DNA of 38,443 nt from Desulfosporosinus sp. (GTDB taxonomy: Bacteria > Bacillota > Desulfitobacteriia > Desulfitobacteriales > Desulfitobacteriaceae): the NCBI GenBank assembly GCA_020692355.1, contig JAIMKP010000029.1, positions 1 through 38,443 of the forward strand. The letters run 5' to 3'. The notes below the pieces were generated by a model, which was not told the DNA's origin, made no database searches, and saw nothing but the letters and a program-made list of their open reading frames with translations. Both the position numbers and the translations under genes were made by a program. Of the stretch, positions 7,544 through 15,823 are shown one piece after another (the first letter of the stretch is position 1; every line of letters starts with the position of its first letter).

Positions 7544-8648
7544 ATGTTAAGCGACTGGAAACGTGATATTGAAACCCTAACAATGCGTCTGGCAGATTTG
7601 AGGGTTTCTCTTTGACGTGGCTGTACGTCTGGAAAAGATTGCAGCCCTAGAACAGGAATTTCACCGCCCGAATATGTGGGATGATGCAGCAGCGGCCCAA
7701 ACGATTATGCAGGAACTCTCTTTCCACCAAGCCAAGGTGAAAACTTATCTCGATCTGGCAAGGGAACAGGGGGATTTGGAAGCGCTTTGGGAGCTAGCGG
7801 TTGAGGAAGATGATGCTAGCCTGGAAGCGGAGATTAAAGAAGGAGTGGCACATCTCAAAGAGCGGTTTGAGGCCCTGGAATTAGAAATCCTACTGAGTGG
7901 ACCTTATGACCGCAATAATGCCATCTTCACTCTGCATGCGGGTGCGGGAGGAACAGAAGCCCAAGACTGGGTTTCCATGCTTTACCGTATGTATGTGCGC
8001 TGGGGAGAGCGGCATGGCTATAAAGTCGAAACCCTCGACATTCTGCCAGGGGAAGAGGCCGGGATCAAGAGCTGTACCGTCTCCTTTTCCGGCGAAAATG
8101 CTTATGGCTATGCGAAAGCGGAGAAAGGCGTACACAGACTCGTGCGCATCTCCCCGTTCGATGCATCCGGGCGTCGCCATACCTCATTTGCCTCGGTCGA
8201 TGTCATTCCGGAAGTGACAAATGAGGCCGAGATCGAGATCAACCCGGAAGAATTAAGAGTTGACACCTATCGCTCAGGTGGGGCTGGCGGCCAGCATGTT
8301 AATAAAACCGATTCTGCGGTCCGGATTACGCATTTGCCGACAGGTATTGTTGTCCAGTGTCAGGCTGAACGTTCGCAGACCCAGAACAAGGCAGCGTCAA
8401 TGCGCGTCTTAGCCGCAAAACTTTTGGAGTTACAACGTAAGCAGCAGGAAGAGGAAATTTCCGAAATCCGAGGTGAGCAGCAAGAGATCGCTTGGGGGAG
8501 TCAAATTCGCTCCTATGTCTTTCACCCTTACAGCATGGTCAAGGATCATCGTACGAATGTGGAGACAGGGAATGTCTCGGCCGTCATGGATGGGGAGATC
8601 GATCTTTTCATAGCGGCGCATTTGCAGGCGACTAAGGGGGCGAGCTAG
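7544..8648 (+). CDS. prfB: peptide chain release factor 2 (programmed +1 frameshift)
   Basis: RF2 releases finished proteins at UGA and UAA stops. Translation starts at ATG 7544, reads 23 codons to an in-frame TGA at 7613-7615, and must shift +1 at CTT-T (7610-7613) to continue with GAC at 7614. The joined product is 367 residues (7544..7612 plus 7614..8648). The codon-recognition motif SPF (SPFDASGRRHTSF) and the peptidyl-hydrolysis motif GGQ (SGGAGGQHVNK) are intact. The ribosome site is AAAAGGGTGA before the ATG. This is a working autoregulated gene, not a pseudogene. It lies 18 bases after secA. Confidence 0.96.
7601..7616 (+). promoter_or_regulatory. prfB +1 frameshift site
   Basis: An internal Shine-Dalgarno-like AGGG (7601-7604) is followed by TTTCT, then the slippery CTT-TGA-C. 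The layout matches the classical RF2 site (AGG - two codons - CTT TGA C). When RF2 is scarce the ribosome pauses at TGA and slips to GAC, making more RF2. Confidence 0.93.
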
Positions 8649-8700
8649 GGGTTTCTCTCCAACCCCCGAACCATAAAGATCGCAAAAGGAGGATCGCGTT

Positions 8701-9531
8701 GTGAACGTTATAGACTTAAAAAGGATGGCGAACCAGATACGCCAGGATATCATTACGATGCTGGTGCCGGCGAAGAGTGGGCATCCGGGCGGAAGCCTTT
8801 CAGCTGCGGATATCCTGACGGTTTTGTATTTTCAGGAGATGAGAATCCGACCGGATGAGCCGCACTGGGAAGAACGGGATCGGTTTGTCCTCAGTAAGGG
8901 GCACGCTGCACCGGTGCTTTATGCGGCCTTAGCTGAAAAAGGGTATTTTCCCAAGGAGGAACTTCTGGGACTAAGGCAGACCGGGAGGATGCTGCAGGGT
9001 CACCCCGATATGAAAGGGATCCCTGGAGTGGACATGTCCACAGGCTCCCTGGGACAAGGGTTCTCAGCGGCGAATGGCATGGCCTTGGCTGGTAAGATGG
9101 ATGGCAAAGATTATCGGGTTTATGCCTTGCTCGGAGATGGGGAGTTAGCGGAAGGGCAAGTTTGGGAGGCGGCGATGGCAGCAGCCCATTTTAAGCTGGA
9201 CAATCTAACCGCTATTTTGGATGTTAACGGCCTCCAGATTGATGGAACAACCGATGAAGTGATGTCAAGTGCTCCGCTTCCGGATAAATGGCGAGCTTTT
9301 GGCTGGCATGTGATTGAACTCGATGGACATGACATCGAGGCACTGCTCAAGGGGTTTGACGAAGCGCACCGCGTCAAGGGCCGTCCGACCATTCTTATTG
9401 CTAAGACGGTCAAAGGCAAAGGGGTCTCTTTTATGGAGAATGCGGTGGGTTGGCACGGAAATGCGCCGAATGCCGAGCAAGCGGAACAGGCGCTTAAAGC
9501 GTTGCGGGAGGAGGCGGTCCAACTTGGCTGA
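8701..9531 (+). CDS. transketolase, N-terminal (thiamine diphosphate) subunit
   Basis: 276 residues corresponding to the first third of a full transketolase, which transfers two-carbon units between sugar phosphates. GHPGGSLSAAD near the start, the conserved SKGHA segment, and the thiamine-diphosphate motif GDGELAEGQ...NGLQIDG are present, as is the C-terminal WHGNAPN. The start is GTG with AAAGGAGG 9 bases upstream. The partner subunit overlaps its 3' end. Split transketolases of this type occur in many anaerobes and archaea. Confidence 0.93.
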   Translation: MNVIDLKRMANQIRQDIITMLVPAKSGHPGGSLSAADILTVLYFQEMRIRPDEPHWEERDRFVLSKGHAAPVLYAALAEKGYFPKEELLGLRQTGRMLQGHPDMKGIPGVDMSTGSLGQGFSAANGMALAGKMDGKDYRVYALLGDGELAEGQVWEAAMAAAHFKLDNLTAILDVNGLQIDGTTDEVMSSAPLPDKWRAFGWHVIELDGHDIEALLKGFDEAHRVKGRPTILIAKTVKGKGVSFMENAVGWHGNAPNAEQAEQALKALREEAVQLG

Positions 9532-10468
9532 GAAACAAGCGACACGGGAAGCGTATGGAAAGGCTTTGATCGCTTTAGGCGCTGAAAATCCCAACATTGT
9601 AGTTTTAGATGCGGATTTATCAAAGTCAACGAAGACGGCTGAGTTTGCCAAAACTTATCCAGAACGTTTTCTTAATATGGGGATTGCGGAACAAAACATG
9701 ATGGGTACGGCAGCGGGACTTGCCACGTCTGGGAAGATCCCTTTTGCCAGCACCTTCGCCGTGTTTGCAACCGGAAGGGCGTTTGAACAGATTCGCAACT
9801 CCATTGCCTACCCTAAGCTGAATGTCAAAATCGCCGCGACCCATGCAGGGATCACCGTAGGAGAGGATGGAGCGACCCATCAGGCGATAGAAGATGTAGC
9901 GATTATGCGGGCGTTGCCCAACATGACGGTGCTCGTCCCGGCTGATGGAGTGGAAACGCGTCAGGCGATTTTTGCGGCAGCGAAGCATCAGGGGCCGGTG
10001 TATATCCGTATGGGACGTCTTGAACTTCCGGTTCTTTTTGATAAGAATTATCATTTTGAAATCGGCAAAGCCAACATCTTGCGGAAAGGTCGGGATGCGG
10101 CCATCGTCGCGAACGGCGTGATGGTCGCTATCGCCATGGAAGCCGCTGAGGCGCTGGCTCAAGAAGGGATCTCAGTGACCGTCGTCAATGCGGCATCGGT
10201 GAAGCCTTTCGATAGGGAAACTTTGACTTTGGTTGCCAAGGAAGTGAAAGCGGTAGTGACTGCGGAAGAGCACACCGTCATCGGCGGGCTGGGAAGTGCC
10301 GTTGCGGAAGTGTTAGCGGAGGAATGGCCCCTGCCACTCGTCCGCGTTGGCTTACAAGACACCTTCGGTGAATCGGGTCGTCCCTACGAGCTGTTAGAGA
10401 AGTATGGATTGACGAAGGAACGCCTCGTTGAGGCTGTGAAGCAGGCTTTAAGTAAAGCGGGCAGTTGA
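9524..10468 (+). CDS. transketolase, C-terminal (pyrimidine-binding) subunit
   Basis: 314 residues carrying the pyrimidine-binding and C-terminal domains. The catalytic Glu lies in GIAEQNMMG; HAGITVGEDGATHQ and LVPADGVETRQA are typical family blocks. I start at TTG 9524 with GGGAGGAGG at 9506-9514. The open frame extends further upstream, but that part is just the other subunit read in another phase. It overlaps the N-subunit stop by 8 bases, so translation is coupled and equal amounts are expected. A terminator follows. 1-Deoxyxylulose-5-phosphate synthase is a related single-chain enzyme and less likely. Confidence 0.93.
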   Translation: MAEKQATREAYGKALIALGAENPNIVVLDADLSKSTKTAEFAKTYPERFLNMGIAEQNMMGTAAGLATSGKIPFASTFAVFATGRAFEQIRNSIAYPKLNVKIAATHAGITVGEDGATHQAIEDVAIMRALPNMTVLVPADGVETRQAIFAAAKHQGPVYIRMGRLELPVLFDKNYHFEIGKANILRKGRDAAIVANGVMVAIAMEAAEALAQEGISVTVVNAASVKPFDRETLTLVAKEVKAVVTAEEHTVIGGLGSAVAEVLAEEWPLPLVRVGLQDTFGESGRPYELLEKYGLTKERLVEAVKQALSKAGS

Positions 10469-10493
10469 GTCACATCGGGTCAGGCCGATTATG

Positions 10494-10521
10494 AGCGTCC
10501 AGGTAAAACTGGGCGCTTTTT
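10494..10521 (+). terminator. intrinsic terminator after the transketolase genes
   Basis: AGCGTCCAG (10494-10502), loop GTAAAA, CTGGGCGCT (10509-10517), then a T-run. One G-T pair in the stem. Confidence 0.85.
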
Positions 10522-10579
10522 ATGTTTTTGCTTCAGCACGACCCGTCATATGCCAAAAACCGGAATTGCTGATTTTTTA

Positions 10580-10608
10580 ACAGGAAATTTTGATTTAATG
10601 TCGAATTT
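10580..10608 (+). promoter_or_regulatory. sigma-H type promoter for the ftsEX operon
   Basis: ACAGGAAAT (10580-10588), an 11-base spacer, GTCGAATTT (10600-10608): every defined position of RNAGGAWWW-N11/12-RNNGAATWW matches. The predicted start near 10616 leaves about 40 bases to the ftsE ATG. No good sigma-A promoter is visible in the gap. FtsEX affects entry into sporulation in Bacillus subtilis, so stationary-phase control would make sense. Confidence 0.65.
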
Positions 10609-10654
10609 ATATCTATTAGCCCCAGGGAGAATCAGTGAGACCAAGGAGGGCCCC

Positions 10655-11341
10655 ATGATTCAGTTGAACAATGTAACGAAAATATATCCCAATGGTGCGA
10701 AGGCTTTAGTGGACGTTAATCTGCGCATTAGTAAAGGGGAGTTTGTTTTCCTCGTGGGACCCAGCGGGGCTGGCAAGTCAACCCTCGTGCGTCTGCTTTT
10801 TCGGGAAGAAGTGCCGACACGCGGGCAGGTTACATTAAATGGCAGGAATCTCGTGCGCATGCGGGAGCGGGAAGTCCCGTTGCTGAGGCGGACGATCGGG
10901 GTGATCTTTCAGGATTTCAAACTATTGCCGAACAAAACGGTGATAGAGAATACCGGATTTGCCCTCGAAGTGTTGGGTGTTCCGGCAAAGGAAGTACAGG
11001 CACGCACGCGCAGTGTACTCGATATGGTGGGCCTCTCTCACAAAACACGGGCCTTTCCGGGTGAGCTGTCCGGGGGGGAACAGCAAAGGGTCTGTGTAGC
11101 GCGGGCAATCATCAATAATCCTGCGTTATTGGTGGCGGATGAGCCGACCGGAAATCTGGATCCGGAGACGGCCTGGGAAATCATGGACTTGCTTTACAAC
11201 ATCAACAAACGGGGAACGACGGTTATCATGGCTACGCATGCGAAGGATATTGTAAATCAAATGAAAAAAAGGGTAATTGCTATCGAAAAAGGCCGGATTG
11301 CCCGCGATGAAGAGAAAGGGGCTTACGGGTATGAGCTTTAG
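10655..11341 (+). CDS. ftsE: cell division ATP-binding protein FtsE
   Basis: 228 residues. It forms an ABC-type complex with FtsX that transmits ATP hydrolysis across the membrane to peptidoglycan hydrolases. Walker A GPSGAGKST (about 35-43), VIFQDFKLLPNKTV Q-loop, signature LSGGEQQR, Walker B LLVADEPTGNLDP and the switch His (MATHAKD) are intact. ATG 10655 is chosen because AAGGAGGG (10643-10650) lies just upstream; the longer in-frame start at 10550 has no such site and precedes the sigma-H promoter. ftsX overlaps the 3' end by 11 bases. Confidence 0.96.
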   Translation: MIQLNNVTKIYPNGAKALVDVNLRISKGEFVFLVGPSGAGKSTLVRLLFREEVPTRGQVTLNGRNLVRMREREVPLLRRTIGVIFQDFKLLPNKTVIENTGFALEVLGVPAKEVQARTRSVLDMVGLSHKTRAFPGELSGGEQQRVCVARAIINNPALLVADEPTGNLDPETAWEIMDLLYNINKRGTTVIMATHAKDIVNQMKKRVIAIEKGRIARDEEKGAYGYEL

Positions 11342-12221
11342 TTCGGCCCAATATATCCTGCGGGAGACCCTGAATTCCCTTAAACGCAATCCCTGGTTGA
11401 GTGTAGCCTCTATCGTTACGGTCATGGTGTCATTGGTTATTTTGGGTTTTTCCGCCTTTTTTCTGGCCAATGCCTCCAACATGGCCAACATGTTTGAATC
11501 CCAGGTTGAGATTGCCGCCTTTGCACAGACGAATCTGAGCCAAAGCGAGGTTTTGGCTTTGGAAGACCGCATCAAAAGCATGCCCCAAGTAGCCTCTGTA
11601 GAGCTTGTCACTAAGGATCAAGCCCTCTTAGAATTCGGTCAGAGTTTAGGGGGGAAAAAGGGTGATCTTCTCTCTGACTTAGGGGGAACCAACCCGCTCC
11701 CCGACAAACTGACAGTGAAAGCCAATGACCCGCAAGAAGTCGCGGGATTGGCTGCTGAACTGACAAAACTTCCCGGCCTGGAAACCGTGAGTTATGGGCA
11801 AGGGGTTGTGGACAAGCTTCTTCCATTCACCCGTTGGCTACGCTGGTTGGGCGCTGTTGTGGTTGGCGCTTTTACGGTAGCTTCCCTTGTATTAATTTCT
11901 ATTAACATTAAGATGAACGTCTTTTCTCGACGCCGAGAAATCCAGATCATGAAACTCGTGGGTGCGAGCAATTGGTTTATTCGCTGGCCCTTCCTTGTGG
12001 AAGGATTGATTTTGGGCTGGGTCGGTGGGATTTTGGCCGCCCTCATTGTCGGGCTGGGTTACCGCTGGCTGGCAGATTACGTTCAGATGACACTGGCCTT
12101 CCTGCCGATGGTACAAAATTCTGCCCTGTTTTGGCAAGTGCTCTTCGGGCTGATCTTTGCCGGCATGGCCATCGGAGCGGTGGGGAGTGCATTCTCGTTG
12201 CGCAAATTTTTGCGGGTCTGA
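11331..12221 (+). CDS. ftsX: cell division permease-like protein FtsX
   Basis: 296 residues: one N-terminal membrane segment (about 22-46), an extracellular domain of about 120 residues, then three membrane segments in the MacB/FtsX-like C-terminal domain (with FSRRREIQIMKLVGAS). FtsX passes a signal from FtsE to the extracellular coiled coil of a murein hydrolase. I use ATG 11331, with AAAGGGG about 10 bases upstream; an in-frame ATG at 11307 is possible. The next gene encodes exactly the kind of hydrolase that FtsEX controls. Confidence 0.95.
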   Translation: MSFSSAQYILRETLNSLKRNPWLSVASIVTVMVSLVILGFSAFFLANASNMANMFESQVEIAAFAQTNLSQSEVLALEDRIKSMPQVASVELVTKDQALLEFGQSLGGKKGDLLSDLGGTNPLPDKLTVKANDPQEVAGLAAELTKLPGLETVSYGQGVVDKLLPFTRWLRWLGAVVVGAFTVASLVLISINIKMNVFSRRREIQIMKLVGASNWFIRWPFLVEGLILGWVGGILAALIVGLGYRWLADYVQMTLAFLPMVQNSALFWQVLFGLIFAGMAIGAVGSAFSLRKFLRV

Positions 12222-12251
12222 CGCTGAATGCTATGAAGAGGAGGGGGAAAA

Positions 12252-13376
12252 GTGAAGCGCAAGATAATACCGATGGTGCTGGCCTTTTCTTTGTTCGGCC
12301 TATCTGGCTTTCCTGTGCACGCCGATGAGCTAAGTGATGCGCTAGGACAGCAGCAGACTATCCAGCAACAACAGTCGCAAGCCAAGGGCCGTTTAAATCA
12401 ACTCAAATTTACTACTGATAGGCTCAAAGCTGAGGTTGCCCAGCTGAATGCGCAGGTGGCTGCAGCGGAAACGAACTTGAAGGCCAAGCAGCAGGCTTAT
12501 TCCCAGGCTCAGATGCAGGTGCAGGCGGCTGAAAAGGAGCTGGTTCAAAAGGGGGCAGAACTCGACAAACGGAGAGAGACATTGGCTAAACGCCTGAAAG
12601 GGATTTATGAGAATGGCCAGGTCAGTTATCTGGAGCTTTTATTTCAGTCCTCGGATCTGACGGATTTCATGACCCGGCTTGAATACCTGGGGAAATTGGT
12701 TGTGAATGACCAAAACATTCTCGCCGGAATTCAAGAACAGAAGGCTCAAATTGCCACGAAAAAAAATGAACTGGTTGCGAAACGGGATCAGGCGGCCAAG
12801 CTCCAGGTTCAGGCTGCCTCAGCCAAAACGGATCTTGACCGAAAAAGGGTACAGTACCAGAAGGCCTTAGCCGACAATAAGGCAGCGGAACAAGATGCCC
12901 TCGATGACATTGAAAAGTTAGAGGCCGCCTCCAATGCTTTGATTGATAAGATCAAAAAGCTCAGTTCTAAACACGGGGTGATTGGCAGCATCAAAGAGTG
13001 GCCTTTGCCAGGGAACTACGAAATATCGAGTCCGTTCGGTTGGCGAACTCATCCGATTACGCATAAGAAGAGTTTACATACTGGGGTTGACATTCCGGCC
13101 CCGTCCGATACGCCGATTCATGCGGCGGGCGACGGAGTTGTTATCTACACAGGGTATTTCGGTGCCTACGGAAATGTAGTGATTATCGACCACGGCGGCG
13201 GGTATTCCACCCTCTATGCGCATCAATCCAAGGTTGGTGTTTCAGAGAATGAACAGGTCAAGGCTGGTGAGATCATTGGCTACGTCGGTTCCACAGGTTG
13301 GAGCACGGGTCCCCACTTGCATTTTGAAGTGCGGGTCAACGGCAACCCTACCGATCCGTTAGCCTTCTTTAATTGA
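12252..13376 (+). CDS. secreted M23 murein endopeptidase with coiled coil (EnvC-like)
   Basis: 374 residues: signal peptide (cleaved near VHA-DE), a long Gln/Ala/Lys-rich coiled coil (about 28-230), and a C-terminal LytM/M23 domain. The zinc and catalytic residues are intact: H276 and D280 in HTGVD, and H355 and H357 in GPHLHFEV. Because the site is complete, it is probably an active endopeptidase, unlike Escherichia EnvC, which only activates amidases. The coiled coil is the known docking surface for FtsX in this family (functionally like PcsB and CwlO). It starts at GTG 12252 with GAGGAGGGGG upstream, 30 bases after ftsX. Confidence 0.93.
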   Translation: MKRKIIPMVLAFSLFGLSGFPVHADELSDALGQQQTIQQQQSQAKGRLNQLKFTTDRLKAEVAQLNAQVAAAETNLKAKQQAYSQAQMQVQAAEKELVQKGAELDKRRETLAKRLKGIYENGQVSYLELLFQSSDLTDFMTRLEYLGKLVVNDQNILAGIQEQKAQIATKKNELVAKRDQAAKLQVQAASAKTDLDRKRVQYQKALADNKAAEQDALDDIEKLEAASNALIDKIKKLSSKHGVIGSIKEWPLPGNYEISSPFGWRTHPITHKKSLHTGVDIPAPSDTPIHAAGDGVVIYTGYFGAYGNVVIIDHGGGYSTLYAHQSKVGVSENEQVKAGEIIGYVGSTGWSTGPHLHFEVRVNGNPTDPLAFFN

Positions 13377-13467
13377 GAGCGGAATTTGAACTCGTGGATA
13401 AGCATATAATAAGACAAACTGTATGGAGGCTCACTCACTGAGCGGGCTCCAAGGGAAGGGGCAACAC

Positions 13468-14658
13468 ATGCGGGAGAGGAATTGGGGAAGGACGTGGAGA
13501 CAGGTTGGGATCGTCCTGCTCGTTATGAGTGTGCTGATCTCCAGCACGGTCACGGGGTTTGTTCTGTTGAACGCGAATCATATTGGACGGCTGGTGAATG
13601 TTTTGTGGCTCGTCCACTCCGAATATTTAGAAAATATTACCACCGAGCAGTTGGTTGACGGGGCTACTAAAGGAATTGTTGATTCCCTGGGGGATCTCTA
13701 CTCGGTTTACATGAATGCTCAGGAGAATCAACAACTTCAGGAAATGATTACCGGTAAATTTGGCGGGGTGGGGATTGTCCTCAGTTTAAAAGATCCGAAG
13801 AAACTGGTGGTCTTGCGTCCCATTAAGAACACCCCTGCAGACAAAGCGGGGATTTTGCCTGGTGATGTAGTCACCAAGATCGATAATGTGGATACCTTAG
13901 CGATCGATCAGGACAAGGCTGTCGCCTTAATGCGCGGCGACCCGGGGACCAAGGTCACCTTGGCCCTCTACCGGGAAAGCTCGAAAAAGACGTTGAGCCT
14001 GACCCTCACCCGCGAAAATATCAGTGTGCCGACAGTGGAGGCACAAGCCCTTCCGGGACATCCGGATCTGGCGTATATCAATATCTCCCAATTCTCATTA
14101 GACACGGGAAATGAGTTGGCCGAAGTGCTAAAGAAGATGGACATCCAGAAATACAAAGGAATTATCCTGGATTTGCGTTACAATCATGGCGGAGAATTAG
14201 GGGCAGCGGTACAAACGGCGAGTTATTTCGTCACCCCAGGCCCTGTGGTCTACATCGTGGATAAGAAGGGGCACGTCGACCAGAAAGATGCCCTGAGCAC
14301 TTACTTAGGTAAGCCTTTAGTGGTTTTGGTGAACGAAGAGAGTGCCTCCGCTGCGGAAATTGTGTCTGGGGCTATCCGGGACAAAGGTACAGGAACCTTG
14401 GTTGGTGTTAAAACTTTTGGCAAGGGGATCGTTCAGACCATCTTTCCTTTGGACGGCGGGACGAGTGTTAAGTTGACCACCGCCAAATATCTGACACCGA
14501 ATAAGATCGATATTCACAAGAAGGGCATCGAACCCGATGTCAAAGTGGAATTGCCGAAAGGAAAGGATGCTACCCTCATGCCCACGGACACGAATTTTGA
14601 TCCCCAACTCCTTAAAGGGGCGCAGATGCTTCAGGAAAAAGTGAACTTGTCCAGCTAA
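13468..14658 (+). CDS. S41 family C-terminal processing protease with PDZ domain
   Basis: 396 residues, exported and anchored by one membrane segment (about 10-32). A PDZ domain follows, beginning at GGVGIVLSL. The S41 protease domain has the Ser-Ala-Ser segment at 292-294 and the catalytic Lys K319 in TFGKG. Bacillus CtpB, of the same type, cuts SpoIVFA during sporulation; other CtpA proteins trim cell-wall hydrolases. Lying directly after an M23 hydrolase gene, turnover of that hydrolase is a fair guess. I use ATG 13468 with AAGGGAAGGGG upstream, not ATG 13423. TATAAT at 13405-13410, read also as CATATAAT (sigma-E-like -10), may be a local promoter, but no good -35 is seen. Confidence 0.93.
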   Translation: MRERNWGRTWRQVGIVLLVMSVLISSTVTGFVLLNANHIGRLVNVLWLVHSEYLENITTEQLVDGATKGIVDSLGDLYSVYMNAQENQQLQEMITGKFGGVGIVLSLKDPKKLVVLRPIKNTPADKAGILPGDVVTKIDNVDTLAIDQDKAVALMRGDPGTKVTLALYRESSKKTLSLTLTRENISVPTVEAQALPGHPDLAYINISQFSLDTGNELAEVLKKMDIQKYKGIILDLRYNHGGELGAAVQTASYFVTPGPVVYIVDKKGHVDQKDALSTYLGKPLVVLVNEESASAAEIVSGAIRDKGTGTLVGVKTFGKGIVQTIFPLDGGTSVKLTTAKYLTPNKIDIHKKGIEPDVKVELPKGKDATLMPTDTNFDPQLLKGAQMLQEKVNLSS

Positions 14659-14673
14659 AGCTTAGATCACGAA

Positions 14674-14696
14674 AGCCCCCGATAAGGGGGCTTTTT
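14674..14696 (+). terminator. intrinsic terminator ending the ftsEX operon
   Basis: AGCCCCC (14674-14680), loop GATAA, GGGGGCT (14686-14692), then TTTTT. Confidence 0.92.
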
Positions 14697-14791
14697 GCGT
14701 CGATCAGAGCATGGAATAGCATAGGGTGCTCACCCTGCGGATTCGGGCCGCATACACTACCGTGAACGAAAACAAGCGGGGGGAAGCAGGA

Positions 14792-15823
14792 ATGGGCAGC
14801 AAAGCGTCAGTGCGCCATTATTTTGCAGAAGGATTCACTCTCAAAGGGTACATATCTCTTTTACCAAGCCGTTTGCCAACCTGGGAAAGGACTTATGTTT
14901 TGCTGGGAGGGCCAGGCACGGGAAAATCCACCCTGATCAAGGGGATTGGCTTGGAATTGCTGGATAGAGGGTATGAGCTGGATTTCTTGCGCTCGGTTCA
15001 TGACCCAGATGCCATGGCAGGGTTCATTCTGCCTCGCCAGGGCATCACTATGCTTGATGCCCTGAAAGTTTCGCCTCTGCGCTGGAATGTTCCCGGCATT
15101 GTCGAACGTTTTGTCGATTTTTCGCCCTATACGGAAAGACACCGTTTGGAACAGCGCCGGGGGGAGATTATGGCTTTGCAGGCGGCCTATGAGCAGGCCC
15201 AGAATCAGGTCGAGGAAGGGATGCAGCTCGAATTCGGAGAACGGCTGCGAAAAAAAGCGACAAAATATGAGCCCATGATCTTGGCATTAGGCTTGGAAGA
15301 GCAGGCAACCCCTTTGCTAGACAACGCTGCTCCGTGGCCGATAGCGGCTAGAGCTTTGGCACAATTACAACGAAGCACCCTGCACCCCTGTTTTGTCCAG
15401 GGGTTGACATCTGAAGGCTGGCTCAACTTAGCCCCTTATTTCCTCGGGGACTGTGATCAGATTCACTTGGAAGGGGAGGAAACCCCGGATGCCTTAAACT
15501 GGCTCCTGCGTGAAGTTCAACACCTTGGCCAAGTGGTGGACATTGTGCTTCACCCCTTGGATCCGGACGAAATCATCGGGATTGTTTTCCCAGAGCGGCA
15601 TTTGGCTATTTGGCAGGGAAACCCGGAACGTTTACAGGATCAGGGACTGAAGGAAGCTGTGGGGCCAGACCTCAAGGAAGCTTTGGCAGCACGTGCCCAC
15701 ATCCAAGCCCAGTTGAAAGGGCTCTATACAGAAACCGTGGATTTCATTAAGGTTGACAGTCTTCGCGAACAAGTGCTCAATGAAATTCTCAGAGAACTTG
15801 AGGCAAAGGACTTGTTTAGCTAA
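14792..15823 (+). CDS. P-loop NTPase of unknown function (PRK06851-like), duplicated fold
   Basis: 343 residues. The N-terminal half has an intact P-loop GGPGTGKST at 39-47. Residues 199-276 align with residues 9-90: FVQGLTSEGW matches FAEGFTLKGY and LHPLDPDEIIGIVFPE matches RSVHDPDAMAGFILPR. At the place of the second P-loop the sequence reads GEETPDALN, so the Gly-Lys-Ser/Thr loop is missing. I recognise this as the conserved Firmicute family labelled PRK06851, whose function I do not know. ATG 14792 has GGGGGGAAG upstream; GTG 14762 is in frame but lacks a ribosome site. The 3' end overlaps the convergent HDOD gene by 4 bases. Confidence 0.8.
   Translation: MGSKASVRHYFAEGFTLKGYISLLPSRLPTWERTYVLLGGPGTGKSTLIKGIGLELLDRGYELDFLRSVHDPDAMAGFILPRQGITMLDALKVSPLRWNVPGIVERFVDFSPYTERHRLEQRRGEIMALQAAYEQAQNQVEEGMQLEFGERLRKKATKYEPMILALGLEEQATPLLDNAAPWPIAARALAQLQRSTLHPCFVQGLTSEGWLNLAPYFLGDCDQIHLEGEETPDALNWLLREVQHLGQVVDIVLHPLDPDEIIGIVFPERHLAIWQGNPERLQDQGLKEAVGPDLKEALAARAHIQAQLKGLYTETVDFIKVDSLREQVLNEILRELEAKDLFS

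Noticed and set aside
7544-7616. prfB read as a frameshifted pseudogene
   Set aside because: The CTT-TGA-C site with upstream AGGG is the known programmed frameshift and the rest of the gene is intact.
10599-10605. TGTCGAA, a perfect Spo0A box upstream of ftsE
   Set aside because: It lies inside the -10 of the sigma-H promoter, where GTCGAAT is needed anyway; a 7-mer alone is weak evidence.
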